Assembly: GCA_007130585.1 (NCBI GenBank)
Contig: SLSE01000121.1
Span: 1 to 6,817 of the forward strand
Direction: 5' to 3'
Source: Syntrophomonadaceae bacterium
GTDB taxonomy: Bacteria > Bacillota > Dethiobacteria > DTU022
DNA length: 6,817 nucleotides
How positions within the stretch are numbered: the stretch's first letter is position 1; the number at the start of each line of letters is the position of its first letter. Shown here one piece after another: positions 1-6,104 of the stretch. Both the position numbers and the translations under genes were made by a program. The notes under the pieces are model-generated. The model worked only from the letters and a program-made list of their open reading frames with translations, was not told the DNA's origin and ran no database searches.

Positions 1-684
1 GATACAATCATCCTGGCCAACCTTTACCCCGGCAGCGGGGAAATTGCCCTGCTGTCAATCCCCCGCGATACCCTGGCCTCGATACCCGGGCATTACAGGA
101 CCAAGATCAATCATTCCCACGCCTACGGGGGCAGCGAACTGCTGGTGGAAACCGTTGAAGATTTTACCGGCATTGCGGTGGATTACTATGTCGGCTTCGA
201 CTACCCCGCCTTTAGAAATCTTGTAGATTTAATGGGGGGCATTGAATTTTACGTGGACAGGGATATTGTCTTTGAAGGCTTCTACCTGGAGGCAGGCGAG
301 CAAAAACTTGACGGGCACGAAGCCTTCGCCGTAATCCAGGGCCGCCGGGACCCGATGGGAGATGTCGACAGGGTCAGGCGCCAGCAGCGCTTCCTGGAAA
401 CCCTGGCCAAAGAAATCAGCGAACTGCCCCTGGAAGAGCTATTCTTTCTCGGCGTGGTAACCTGGGACCAGGTCGAGACCAATCTCGATATCATGACAGG
501 TATCAGCCTGGCCAACTCCTTCACAGACATCTCCGCAGAAGACCTCAGGATGGAAGTGCTCCCGGGCCGTTTTATTAACATCGACGAGATCAGTTACTGG
601 GAAACTGATCCGGCCCGGAATGAAGAAGTTATTGAAAACCTGTTTCAATTAAACCGTTCCGGGGGCGGTGAGCCCGGTGACTGA
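1..684 (+). CDS. LytR-CpsA-Psr (LCP) family protein, 5'-truncated by the window edge
   Basis: LCP enzymes sit in the cytoplasmic membrane with their catalytic domain outside and move undecaprenyl-phosphate-linked glycopolymers (teichoic acids, capsule, other wall glycans) onto peptidoglycan. The reading frame is open from base 1, so the N-terminus, including the expected membrane anchor, lies outside; 227 codons remain. Visible hallmarks, numbered from the first residue in the window, are the DTI motif at the very start (the family's metal-binding Asp), SIPRDT at 19-24, the PG..RTKIN stretch at about 29-37 with the GG of AYGG at 43-44, the IAVDYYV segment at about 57-63, the LVDLMGGIEF segment, and the later R.R....D..R..RQQ block carrying conserved lipid-phosphate-binding arginines. 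All key residues look intact, so the enzyme is probably active. The next gene overlaps its 3' end. It converges on the phosphonate operon, which makes a wall-polymer link tempting but unproven. Family assignment is very secure; the polymer it handles is unknown. Confidence 0.95.
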   Translation, partial: DTIILANLYPGSGEIALLSIPRDTLASIPGHYRTKINHSHAYGGSELLVETVEDFTGIAVDYYVGFDYPAFRNLVDLMGGIEFYVDRDIVFEGFYLEAGEQKLDGHEAFAVIQGRRDPMGDVDRVRRQQRFLETLAKEISELPLEELFFLGVVTWDQVETNLDIMTGISLANSFTDISAEDLRMEVLPGRFINIDEISYWETDPARNEEVIENLFQLNRSGGGEPGD

Positions 685-1642
685 TCCCGGTTCCCCTAAA
701 AGTCGTTCCCTCCCCGCTTATGTTGCGGTTATTCTTATGATAACCGGCACCATATTCGCCGGCTGGATCAGCCAGGTCAGCATCGGCCTGCACGATACCA
801 TCTACGACAGGGAATTCTACCGCTGTTCCCTGCGGGAAGTAAGATTGGAAGATGAAATGCGGGCAATGCTTATCGAGTATGCCATCATGGAAAGCGACCG
901 ACCGATCTCTATCGCGCTGTCCGATATTCCAATGATCGAGAAAGCCCTCGTATCCGCAATAGACGAACAGTGGTTGAAAGGGAAGTTAGAAACGATCCTG
1001 GCCGATGCCGTCGCATTTGTTTTGGGCGACCGGGAGCAGTTTATAGTAAAGTTTCCTTTACAGGAAAAGCAGGCCCTGTTCGAACGTGAAATACGCAGGG
1101 AATGGAGAGCTTACCCCGGTTACGCCAGGCTGCAGGAACTTGGCATAGAAGCGCCCGATCCGACGGTCTTCATAGAAAAAATTGACCTTCCCGGCGAAAT
1201 AGCCGTTATCGAACTGACCTCCCTGTCCGAACTCGATGAAAAAGAACAGGCAGCCATAACAGCCATTCGCGGCGCCGAGCCGGAATTTCAATTAGCCCCT
1301 TACCTCCTGATCGGGCTGCTGTTGCCCTTCTCCCTGCTTTTCTTCGGAGTTATTCCCGGCCTGAAATGGCTGGGAGCGGGGCTGTTCCTGTCCGGACTGA
1401 GCCTGTTCCTGCTGTGGAATCAAATGGAAAGCGCCGTGCTGAACTACGCGCCGGTCGCGCTTGAACCCTACGGCTTATCATTTCTTGCCGCCCCGGAAAT
1501 TACAGCCACCGTATACAGCTGTGCCCGGGACGCCTACACAGGTATTCATGCTTCATTTGCCGGACTGGGCCTGCTCCTGATCGCGGCAGCTTATCTAATC
1601 CAGCTGTCCCTGGTCATTGCGGGTAAATTGAGGAAAGACTAG
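668..1642 (+). CDS. Uncharacterised membrane protein with an extracytoplasmic domain (about 4 TM helices)
   Basis: I do not recognise a named family. Numbered from the GTG at 668, the 324 residues show a hydrophobic helix at about 16-36, a charged, largely helical region at 37-208, two adjacent helices at about 209-229 and 231-250, a loop at about 251-294, and a last helix at about 295-317 ending in GKLRKD. If the N-terminus is cytoplasmic, the 37-208 domain and the 251-294 loop both lie outside and both ends lie inside. Two cysteines, C53 and C285, fall in those outer segments and could form a disulfide. The central region has a pattern (WL.....ET...A..FVLGD followed by a long amphipathic stretch) that reminds me of uncharacterised membrane proteins of Gram-positives and Chloroflexota, but this is only an impression. 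The start is uncertain: GTG at 668 has GGGGG (661-665) only 2 nt upstream, and an in-frame GTG at 677 is an alternative. Either start overlaps the LCP gene, so translation is probably coupled. Confidence 0.85.
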   Translation: MSPVTDPGSPKSRSLPAYVAVILMITGTIFAGWISQVSIGLHDTIYDREFYRCSLREVRLEDEMRAMLIEYAIMESDRPISIALSDIPMIEKALVSAIDEQWLKGKLETILADAVAFVLGDREQFIVKFPLQEKQALFEREIRREWRAYPGYARLQELGIEAPDPTVFIEKIDLPGEIAVIELTSLSELDEKEQAAITAIRGAEPEFQLAPYLLIGLLLPFSLLFFGVIPGLKWLGAGLFLSGLSLFLLWNQMESAVLNYAPVALEPYGLSFLAAPEITATVYSCARDAYTGIHASFAGLGLLLIAAAYLIQLSLVIAGKLRKD

Positions 1643-1651
1643 CCGGCCGGT
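1643..1651. other. 9-bp convergent intergenic junction
   Basis: Only 9 bp separate the two convergent stop codons. They contain the perfect palindrome CCGGCCGG (1643-1650). It is too short and loop-less to act as an intrinsic terminator, and no hairpin with a T-tract is evident for either strand. Transcripts from both sides probably run into the opposing gene's 3' end, or termination is factor-dependent. That is inference. Confidence 0.4.
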
Positions 1652-2794
1652 TCAGAGCGCGGAAGCGGACAGGATTTTTTCCAGGTCCTGAAAGTCGGGA
1701 GCGCGCAGGTTATTACCCGCCCGTTCGGGAGTAAACATTTCCGGAGCCAGCTCCAGTATATTTTCCCCGGTCATTTCATATTTGGCCATCAGGTCGCCCA
1801 CCCCCGCCCCGGTAAATACTGCCCGGATTTTTTCAGCCAGCGCTCCCGCCGAATCGTATCCCGCCATTGCCGCCGCTGCGTCCAGGCGGCCGTCTTCATC
1901 GCCCTCCCGGTTAAATTCAAGCAGGGCCGGAAGGGTAAAGCCGCAGGCCAGCCCGTGGGGCGCTCCCAGGACCGCGGTAACCGGGTACGATATGGAATGC
2001 GCCAGGGCCGTGCGGGTGGAACTGATCGCCAATCCCCCGTAGAGGCTGGCTGTCAGCATTTTGGAGCGGTAACCGAGGTTCTGCGGTTCGTCAAGCAGAC
2101 CGGGGAGAGTGGACAGAAAAATATCGATCGCCCGGGCGGCCAGGCCGACGGTCACGGGATTGGCATTGTGGTTCCAGACCGATTCCAGGGCGTGGGAAAG
2201 AACGTCCAGGGCGGTGGTAACCGTAACCTCCCGGGGCAGGGTCAGGGTCAGCTCGGGATCGAGAAGGGCCGCATCCGGGAAAAGATCCGGCCGGGCCAGG
2301 GAATGTTTCTTCTGTTTTGCCATGTCCCACACGGTTGCAAAAGGGGTTACTTCGCTTCCCGTACCCGCCGTCGTGGGCACGGTAATTAACGGAAGGGGGC
2401 GATAGGCGGGCAGGCTCGCTTTGCCGTAAAAATGATCCCGCAGCGAAAAACCGGAGCCGCCCTCGCCGAGAAGATAGCTTAAGGCCTTGGCCGTGTCGAG
2501 GACGCTTCCGCCTCCCACTCCGACCACGAATTGAATGCCCTGCTCCTGCAGCCTGTCCTGGTATGCCTCGATAGCGGTAATGTCGGGGTTGGGGCGGACA
2601 TCATCGATAATTTCCAGGCGACAGCCGCTGAAAAGGGCGGCCACTTTATCAGTCAGCCCCCTCGCGGTGAACCCCGGGGAAGTAAAAAGTACTCCTCTCT
2701 CGTATGGCGCCAGGGCAGCTAAATCCCCGATTCTCCCCGGCCCGAAAATTATTTTAACGGGATTATGAAATGACCACTGCCGGTCGTAACGCAT
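1652..2794 (-). CDS. Iron-containing alcohol dehydrogenase, probable phosphonoacetaldehyde reductase
   Basis: At 380 residues this is a full-length type III (Fe-dependent) alcohol dehydrogenase. The NAD(P)-binding motif GGGSVLDTAK is at 94-103, the TTAGTGSEVTP block at 141-151, and the four usual metal ligands are present: D197 and H201 (ALDVLSHALE), H266 (ALAHSISYP) and H280 (GAPHGLACG). In phosphonate clusters, members of this family such as FomC, PhpC and DhpG reduce phosphonoacetaldehyde to 2-hydroxyethylphosphonate. Its place directly after pepM, ppd and the nucleotidyltransferase makes that the best prediction, although substrate cannot be read from the motifs. Its ATG shares one base with the upstream TGA (TGATG), and a strong GGGAGGGAT ribosome site lies about 9 nt before it inside the preceding gene, so the two are translationally coupled. 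It is the last gene of the leftward operon. A generic alcohol or butanol dehydrogenase is the main alternative, less likely in this setting. Confidence 0.93.
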   Translation of the reverse strand: MRYDRQWSFHNPVKIIFGPGRIGDLAALAPYERGVLFTSPGFTARGLTDKVAALFSGCRLEIIDDVRPNPDITAIEAYQDRLQEQGIQFVVGVGGGSVLDTAKALSYLLGEGGSGFSLRDHFYGKASLPAYRPLPLITVPTTAGTGSEVTPFATVWDMAKQKKHSLARPDLFPDAALLDPELTLTLPREVTVTTALDVLSHALESVWNHNANPVTVGLAARAIDIFLSTLPGLLDEPQNLGYRSKMLTASLYGGLAISSTRTALAHSISYPVTAVLGAPHGLACGFTLPALLEFNREGDEDGRLDAAAAMAGYDSAGALAEKIRAVFTGAGVGDLMAKYEMTGENILELAPEMFTPERAGNNLRAPDFQDLEKILSASAL

Positions 2795-3534
2795 CAGCCG
2801 ATCCCTCCCGGATCATTATTTTCTGCCAGGTAGTTGCGGACTTTGGACAGGTCTTCCAGGTCATCGATTTCGGTGCAGAACTCCTCCCTGTATTCAACCG
2901 GATGAAGGGCCAGGCCGCCCAGCAGGTTGTTCAGGGCATTTTCGGCGTAAACCTTTAACTCTCCCTTTTCCGCAAACTTTTTCATCTCCTCCAGCCAGGC
3001 TGAAAAAGCCGCCCCGGTCAGCTTGTAAATGGGGACCAGGAAGACGCTGCCCTCGCCGAAAATATTCACGCCGATCCTCTGCACACGGCCGTTTTTCAGT
3101 TCCGCCTTAAAATCTTTTTCGGGCAGTTCGATATAAGGGTTGACCAGGACAGCATTGCTGCGGGTTGAGGCCAGCAGCTTTTCCAAAACAGCCCGGTCAA
3201 AAACCAGGTCGCCGTGCATGAGGATAAGATCCCCGCTGATCATATCCCCGGCCAGCAGCAGGGAGTAAATGTAGTTGGTATCTTCGTAACGGGGGTTGTT
3301 GACATAGGAGATCGTGGCGCCGCTGAACCTGCCGGAGAGGTGATTTTTTATTTTGTCTTCAAAAGGGCCGGTTGTAATCAGGATGTCTTTTAACCCGCAG
3401 TTCAAAAGGGCCCTGATCTGGCGGGTTAAAATGGTATCCTCCCGGCTGATTTCAACCAGGCACTTTGGTTTATCGGCTGTAAGCTCTCCCATCCTGGAGC
3501 CCGTGCCGGAGTTCAGGATCACAACTTTTTTCAT
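2794..3534 (-). CDS. MobA/LicC-like nucleotidyltransferase, probable phosphonate cytidylyltransferase
   Basis: This 246-residue protein has the Rossmann-like sugar-nucleotide pyrophosphorylase fold. The N-terminal loop is LNSGTGSRMG (7-16), with Asn-Ser where most relatives have Ala-Ala. It is followed by the KPKCLVEI signature (22-29), HGDLVFD (107-113; D109 a likely metal ligand) and a C-terminal TEIDDLEDL (221-229) typical of LicC-type enzymes. Relatives activate phosphocholine (LicC) or 2-aminoethylphosphonate (PntC) as CMP derivatives. Between ppd and a probable phosphonoacetaldehyde reductase, its likely substrate is 2-hydroxyethylphosphonate or another cluster phosphonate, with CTP as the expected donor; both are inferences. 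A good AGAAAGGA ribosome site (about 3543-3550) lies 8 nt before the ATG, in a 26-bp gap after ppd. The stop codon overlaps the start of the dehydrogenase gene. The family is secure and the exact substrate is not; a sugar-1-phosphate nucleotidyltransferase is the alternative. Confidence 0.9.
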   Translation of the reverse strand: MKKVVILNSGTGSRMGELTADKPKCLVEISREDTILTRQIRALLNCGLKDILITTGPFEDKIKNHLSGRFSGATISYVNNPRYEDTNYIYSLLLAGDMISGDLILMHGDLVFDRAVLEKLLASTRSNAVLVNPYIELPEKDFKAELKNGRVQRIGVNIFGEGSVFLVPIYKLTGAAFSAWLEEMKKFAEKGELKVYAENALNNLLGGLALHPVEYREEFCTEIDDLEDLSKVRNYLAENNDPGGIG

Positions 3535-3560
3535 CGTTTTAGTCCTTTCTGTTCGTGCCG

Positions 3561-4685
3561 TTACCTTAAATATTTCATAAACCCGGCTTTATTTTCCCGT
3601 GGAGACATTCCCGGCCGCCCCAGGTCCGCCCGGGCCCCCCGGCGCACCCTGATTTCCAGCAGGCAGGGACCCCTGCAATCCTTAAAAGCCCTGAGGTGCC
3701 CGAGTATCTCAGCCCTGGATTCCGCCCGCCCGGTCAGCCTGTAACCGCAGGCCCCGGCCACTGCAGGCAGGTCGATCATAAAACCTGCGGTGGGCTGCCC
3801 CCCCACAGAATCATGGGCGCCGTTATTAAAAACAATATGCCTGAAGTTTTTCGCCCCGCTGCTCCCGGTAACAGCCAGCGCCCCCATGTGCATCAGGACC
3901 GCCCCGTCCCCGTCAAGGCAAAAGACTTCCCTTTCCGGCTTCCGGAGAGCTATGCCGAGGGCAATCTGCGAGGCATGGCCCATCGAGCCGACATTCAGAA
4001 AATCCCCCGCGTGGCCCCGTCCTTCCGCTTCCCTGTATTCATATATTTCACGGGACAGCTTGCCGGTGGTGGCCACTACCGGCGAGGAAGGGTCTAGATC
4101 TGAAAGGACAATCCCGGCGGCCTCTTCCCTGGTTAAAGGGTACGGGTTACCCTGATCGCTGCTGCCCCGGTAAGGGCCGAAAATATTTTTCGAGACAATC
4201 AAAGCGCAGGGCGCATGATCGGAGTGCATCTGTTGTGCCGCTGCGGCCACAACTTTAGAAGCATCTTCATCGGAAGGAGAAAGCCGGGCGTATTTTATGC
4301 CCAGCGTTTCCAGAAGGGGCAGAGTCACAAGGCCCTGCCTGAGGTGCTGCGGTTCATCCCTGATCCCCGGCTCTCCCCGCCAGCCGATCAACATTAACAC
4401 CGGCACGCTGTAAACAGCGGGATCTGTAAGCGAAAGGAGGGGATTTACCGCATTTCCCAGCCCGGAGTTCTGCATGTAAACCAGGCCTGCTTTGCCTGTC
4501 GCCAGGTAATGCCCGGCAGCCAGCGCCACCGCGTTGCCCTCGTTGGCAGCAGTAATATGCCGGCCTTCCGGGGCATGGTCGGCCAGGAAAGCGGAGATAC
4601 TCTGAAGCAGGGAATCCGGGACCCCGGTAAAGAAATCTATGTCATTTTCCAGCAGGACCCTGTGAAAAAAGCGGCAGTCAATAAT
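3561..4685 (-). CDS. ppd: Phosphonopyruvate decarboxylase (ThDP-dependent), apparent AUU start
   Basis: Ppd converts phosphonopyruvate to phosphonoacetaldehyde and CO2, pulling the unfavourable PEP mutase equilibrium forward. Read from ATT at 4685 the protein has 374 residues, the usual length for the family. It starts MIDCRFFHRVLLENDIDFF, followed by TGVPDSLL (20-27) and the ThDP-activating Glu in AANEGNAVAL (E49). It continues with GWRGEPG..DEPQH (about 101-114) and the C-terminal ThDP/Mg motif GDGAV (259-263) to NN (287-288). The only ATG, GTG or TTG that opens the whole downstream frame is GTG at 4529, which encodes V53 inside the AANEGNAVAL motif and would remove the catalytic Glu, so it cannot be the real start. 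In-frame codons between the upstream stop (4706-4704) and this motif offer only ATT at 4685 and 4682 or internal CTGs. ATT at 4685 lies 1 nt after the pepM stop and 8 nt after GGGGG (4698-4694). Function is near certain. The start is inferred; a sequencing indel or frameshift is the alternative. Confidence 0.95.
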   Translation of the reverse strand: MIDCRFFHRVLLENDIDFFTGVPDSLLQSISAFLADHAPEGRHITAANEGNAVALAAGHYLATGKAGLVYMQNSGLGNAVNPLLSLTDPAVYSVPVLMLIGWRGEPGIRDEPQHLRQGLVTLPLLETLGIKYARLSPSDEDASKVVAAAAQQMHSDHAPCALIVSKNIFGPYRGSSDQGNPYPLTREEAAGIVLSDLDPSSPVVATTGKLSREIYEYREAEGRGHAGDFLNVGSMGHASQIALGIALRKPEREVFCLDGDGAVLMHMGALAVTGSSGAKNFRHIVFNNGAHDSVGGQPTAGFMIDLPAVAGACGYRLTGRAESRAEILGHLRAFKDCRGPCLLEIRVRRGARADLGRPGMSPRENKAGFMKYLR

Positions 4686-4686
4686 T

Positions 4687-5985
4687 TTAACAGCCCCCGG
4701 GAATTAATGTAATAATATCCTTGATCGGCATACAGCCCTTCTCGCTTTCATAGGCCCTTTCATTTTCCAGGATGCACCTGGCCGTCTCAAGCATGGCCGG
4801 GTAGGCGCTCCTGAGCAGGTGGTTAGCGTAGATGACAAGGTTGGCTCCCGCTTCTGCCAGCTCGCTTTCCCGGGCCCCGCTGTAGGTCGTCGGAACTACG
4901 ATCAGGGGAATATCCTTGTTGACACTGCGAAATTCCCTGCAGAAACGGAATATTTCGTCAGGTTCCTGTTCCTTGCTGTGAATCATGATCCCGTCGGCGC
5001 CGGCCTCGATGTAGGCATGCGCTCTCTTCAGGGCGTCTTCCAGGCCCGCCTTCAGGATCAGGCTTTCGATCCTGGCGATAATCATGAAGTCTTCCGTCAC
5101 CTGGGACTGTTTTCCGCGGGTGATTTTTGCCGAAAAATTCTCGATGCTGTCCTGCTCCTGCTTGATATCGGTTCCGAACAGGGAATTTTTCTTCAGGCCG
5201 ATCTTGTCTTCGATGATAACGGCAGACACTCCCAGGCGCTCCAGGCTCCTGACAAAATAAGCAAAGTGCTCCTCGTGGCCGCCGGTATCGCCATCCATAA
5301 TGATCGGCTTGGTGGTTACTTCCAGGATATCGTTAAGCGTGGCCAGGCGCGAACTTGAGTCGACCAGTTCAATATCGGGTTTGCCTTTCGCAGTTGAATC
5401 GCAGAGGCTGCTCACCCACATGCCGTCAAACTGTTTAATCCGGTCGCCCCGGCTGATAGTGAGTTTTTCCACGATTAGCCCGGTTAACCCGTTGTGAGCT
5501 TCCATGAACCTGGCCACCGGCTTAACTTCCAGCAACCGGCGCAGGCGCTTGATCCGCACTTCGGGGGTTGTGCCAATCTCATGCAGCGCCTGATCAAGCA
5601 TGCGGACTGAAACCCCTTCCGTGTAGGCAACCTCCACCAGTTCGCCGTTCCACTGTTTGAGGGTTTCAATTACCTTTTCCCGGACTTCCTTCTGGATGCC
5701 GGTTTTCCAGTCATCGCCGTGCACTACATAATCGGGTTTCAGCTTCAGCAGGTTAGGGACATAATCGAGGGTATCCTGGGGGATAACGCGGTTTACCCCT
5801 TTTATATTCTCAACAATCTGTTTCCGCTGTTCAAATTCGATCACCGGAAACCTCTTGTAAGTGGCAATTACTTCGTCTGTTAAGATGCCGATGGTTACAT
5901 CACCCAGCTTCCGGGCCTCGTTAATAACGTTAATATGACCGTGGTGAATAATATCAGCGCTCATGGCCAGATAGACTTTTTTCAT
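4687..5985 (-). CDS. pepM: Phosphoenolpyruvate mutase with an N-terminal cytidylyltransferase-like domain
   Basis: PEP mutase rearranges PEP to phosphonopyruvate, forming the C-P bond that starts nearly all known phosphonate pathways. The 432 residues hold two domains. Residues 1 to about 135 resemble glycerol-3-phosphate/TagD-type cytidylyltransferases, with SADIIHHGH (9-17; HxGH at 14-17) and a degenerate form of the second signature, YTEGVSVRM (121-129) instead of RTEGIST. Residues from about 150 form the isocitrate lyase/PEP mutase barrel: GMWVSSL (188-194) with D204 as the likely catalytic-loop Asp, DGDTGG (231-236) for Mg binding, and the diagnostic EDKIGLKKNS (259-268), an exact match to the EDKx5NS motif that separates PEP mutases from other family members. 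Such fusions of about 430 residues are known in bacteria. A strong TAAGGAG site lies 8 nt before the ATG. The stop sits 1 nt before the proposed ppd start. The mutase call is very secure; the role of the N-terminal domain is not. Confidence 0.97.
   Translation of the reverse strand: MKKVYLAMSADIIHHGHINVINEARKLGDVTIGILTDEVIATYKRFPVIEFEQRKQIVENIKGVNRVIPQDTLDYVPNLLKLKPDYVVHGDDWKTGIQKEVREKVIETLKQWNGELVEVAYTEGVSVRMLDQALHEIGTTPEVRIKRLRRLLEVKPVARFMEAHNGLTGLIVEKLTISRGDRIKQFDGMWVSSLCDSTAKGKPDIELVDSSSRLATLNDILEVTTKPIIMDGDTGGHEEHFAYFVRSLERLGVSAVIIEDKIGLKKNSLFGTDIKQEQDSIENFSAKITRGKQSQVTEDFMIIARIESLILKAGLEDALKRAHAYIEAGADGIMIHSKEQEPDEIFRFCREFRSVNKDIPLIVVPTTYSGARESELAEAGANLVIYANHLLRSAYPAMLETARCILENERAYESEKGCMPIKDIITLIPGGC
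4694..4698 (-). promoter_or_regulatory. Ribosome binding site that supports the ATT start of ppd
   Basis: A GGGGG run, able to pair with the anti-Shine-Dalgarno CCUCC with one G-U pair, lies in the last codons of pepM. It is 8 nt upstream of ATT at 4685 and 11 nt upstream of ATT at 4682. The spacing favours 4685. Because the site is inside pepM, ppd translation is probably coupled to termination on pepM. Confidence 0.5.
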
Positions 5986-6045
5986 CGCGTGGTCTCCTTA
6001 ACAGAAATTAGCAGACAATGCCTGATGAACAGTCCTCCTGCTGTT
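5986..6045 (-). promoter_or_regulatory. pepM leader with an extra consensus SD and an inverted repeat
   Basis: Reading leftward, the leader contains AGGAGG (6039-6034), a perfect Shine-Dalgarno core about 50 nt before the pepM ATG and so not used for it. The pepM site TAAGGAG (6000-5994) follows. A 7-bp inverted repeat, CTGTTAA at 6041-6047 and TTAACAG at 5998-6004 (plus strand), has one arm touching the -10 element and the other overlapping the pepM ribosome site. It could be an operator pair or an RNA stem that hides part of the site. A frame beginning ATC at 6026, 7 nt after AGGAGG, runs 14 codons to a TGA that overlaps the pepM ATG, but ATC starts are very rare. The function is inferred only. 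Confidence 0.35.
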
Positions 6046-6074
6046 AATATAAAACTTCTCGAAGCTGCCTTCAA
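6046..6074 (-). promoter_or_regulatory. Putative sigma-A-type promoter for the pepM operon
   Basis: On the minus strand, TTGAAG (6074-6069) and TATATT (6051-6046) are separated by exactly 17 nt. They match the TTGACA/TATAAT consensus at 4 of 6 and 5 of 6 positions. The pair lies in the only sizeable gap of the leftward genes, about 60 nt upstream of the pepM ATG. No intrinsic terminator is seen between the LicD gene and this site, so read-through from upstream may add to its output. Confidence 0.5.
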
Positions 6075-6104
6075 AATCCTTGTTTCAAAGGGCGCCAACC
6101 CGCA

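Noticed and set aside
1643..1650. CCGGCCGG palindrome as a bidirectional terminator
   Set aside because: Eight bases with no loop and no adjacent T-tract on either side cannot form a standard intrinsic terminator.
1955..2389. 144-codon open frame on the plus strand
   Set aside because: It is antisense to the Fe-type dehydrogenase; its Gly/Arg/Gln-rich composition is typical of a shadow frame.
3561..4529. Ppd taken to begin at GTG 4529 (322 residues)
   Set aside because: This start lies inside the conserved AANEGNAVAL motif and would remove the ThDP-activating Glu and the FFTGVPDSLL block, which are plainly encoded in frame upstream.
4819..5358. 179-codon open frame on the plus strand
   Set aside because: It is antisense to the well-supported pepM coding region and its translation resembles no protein family; open antisense frames are common in GC-rich genes.
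5986..6104. A metabolite riboswitch or attenuator before pepM
   Set aside because: The gap is only 119 bp. I see no known riboswitch core and no terminator hairpin with a U-run; only a short inverted repeat, reported separately.
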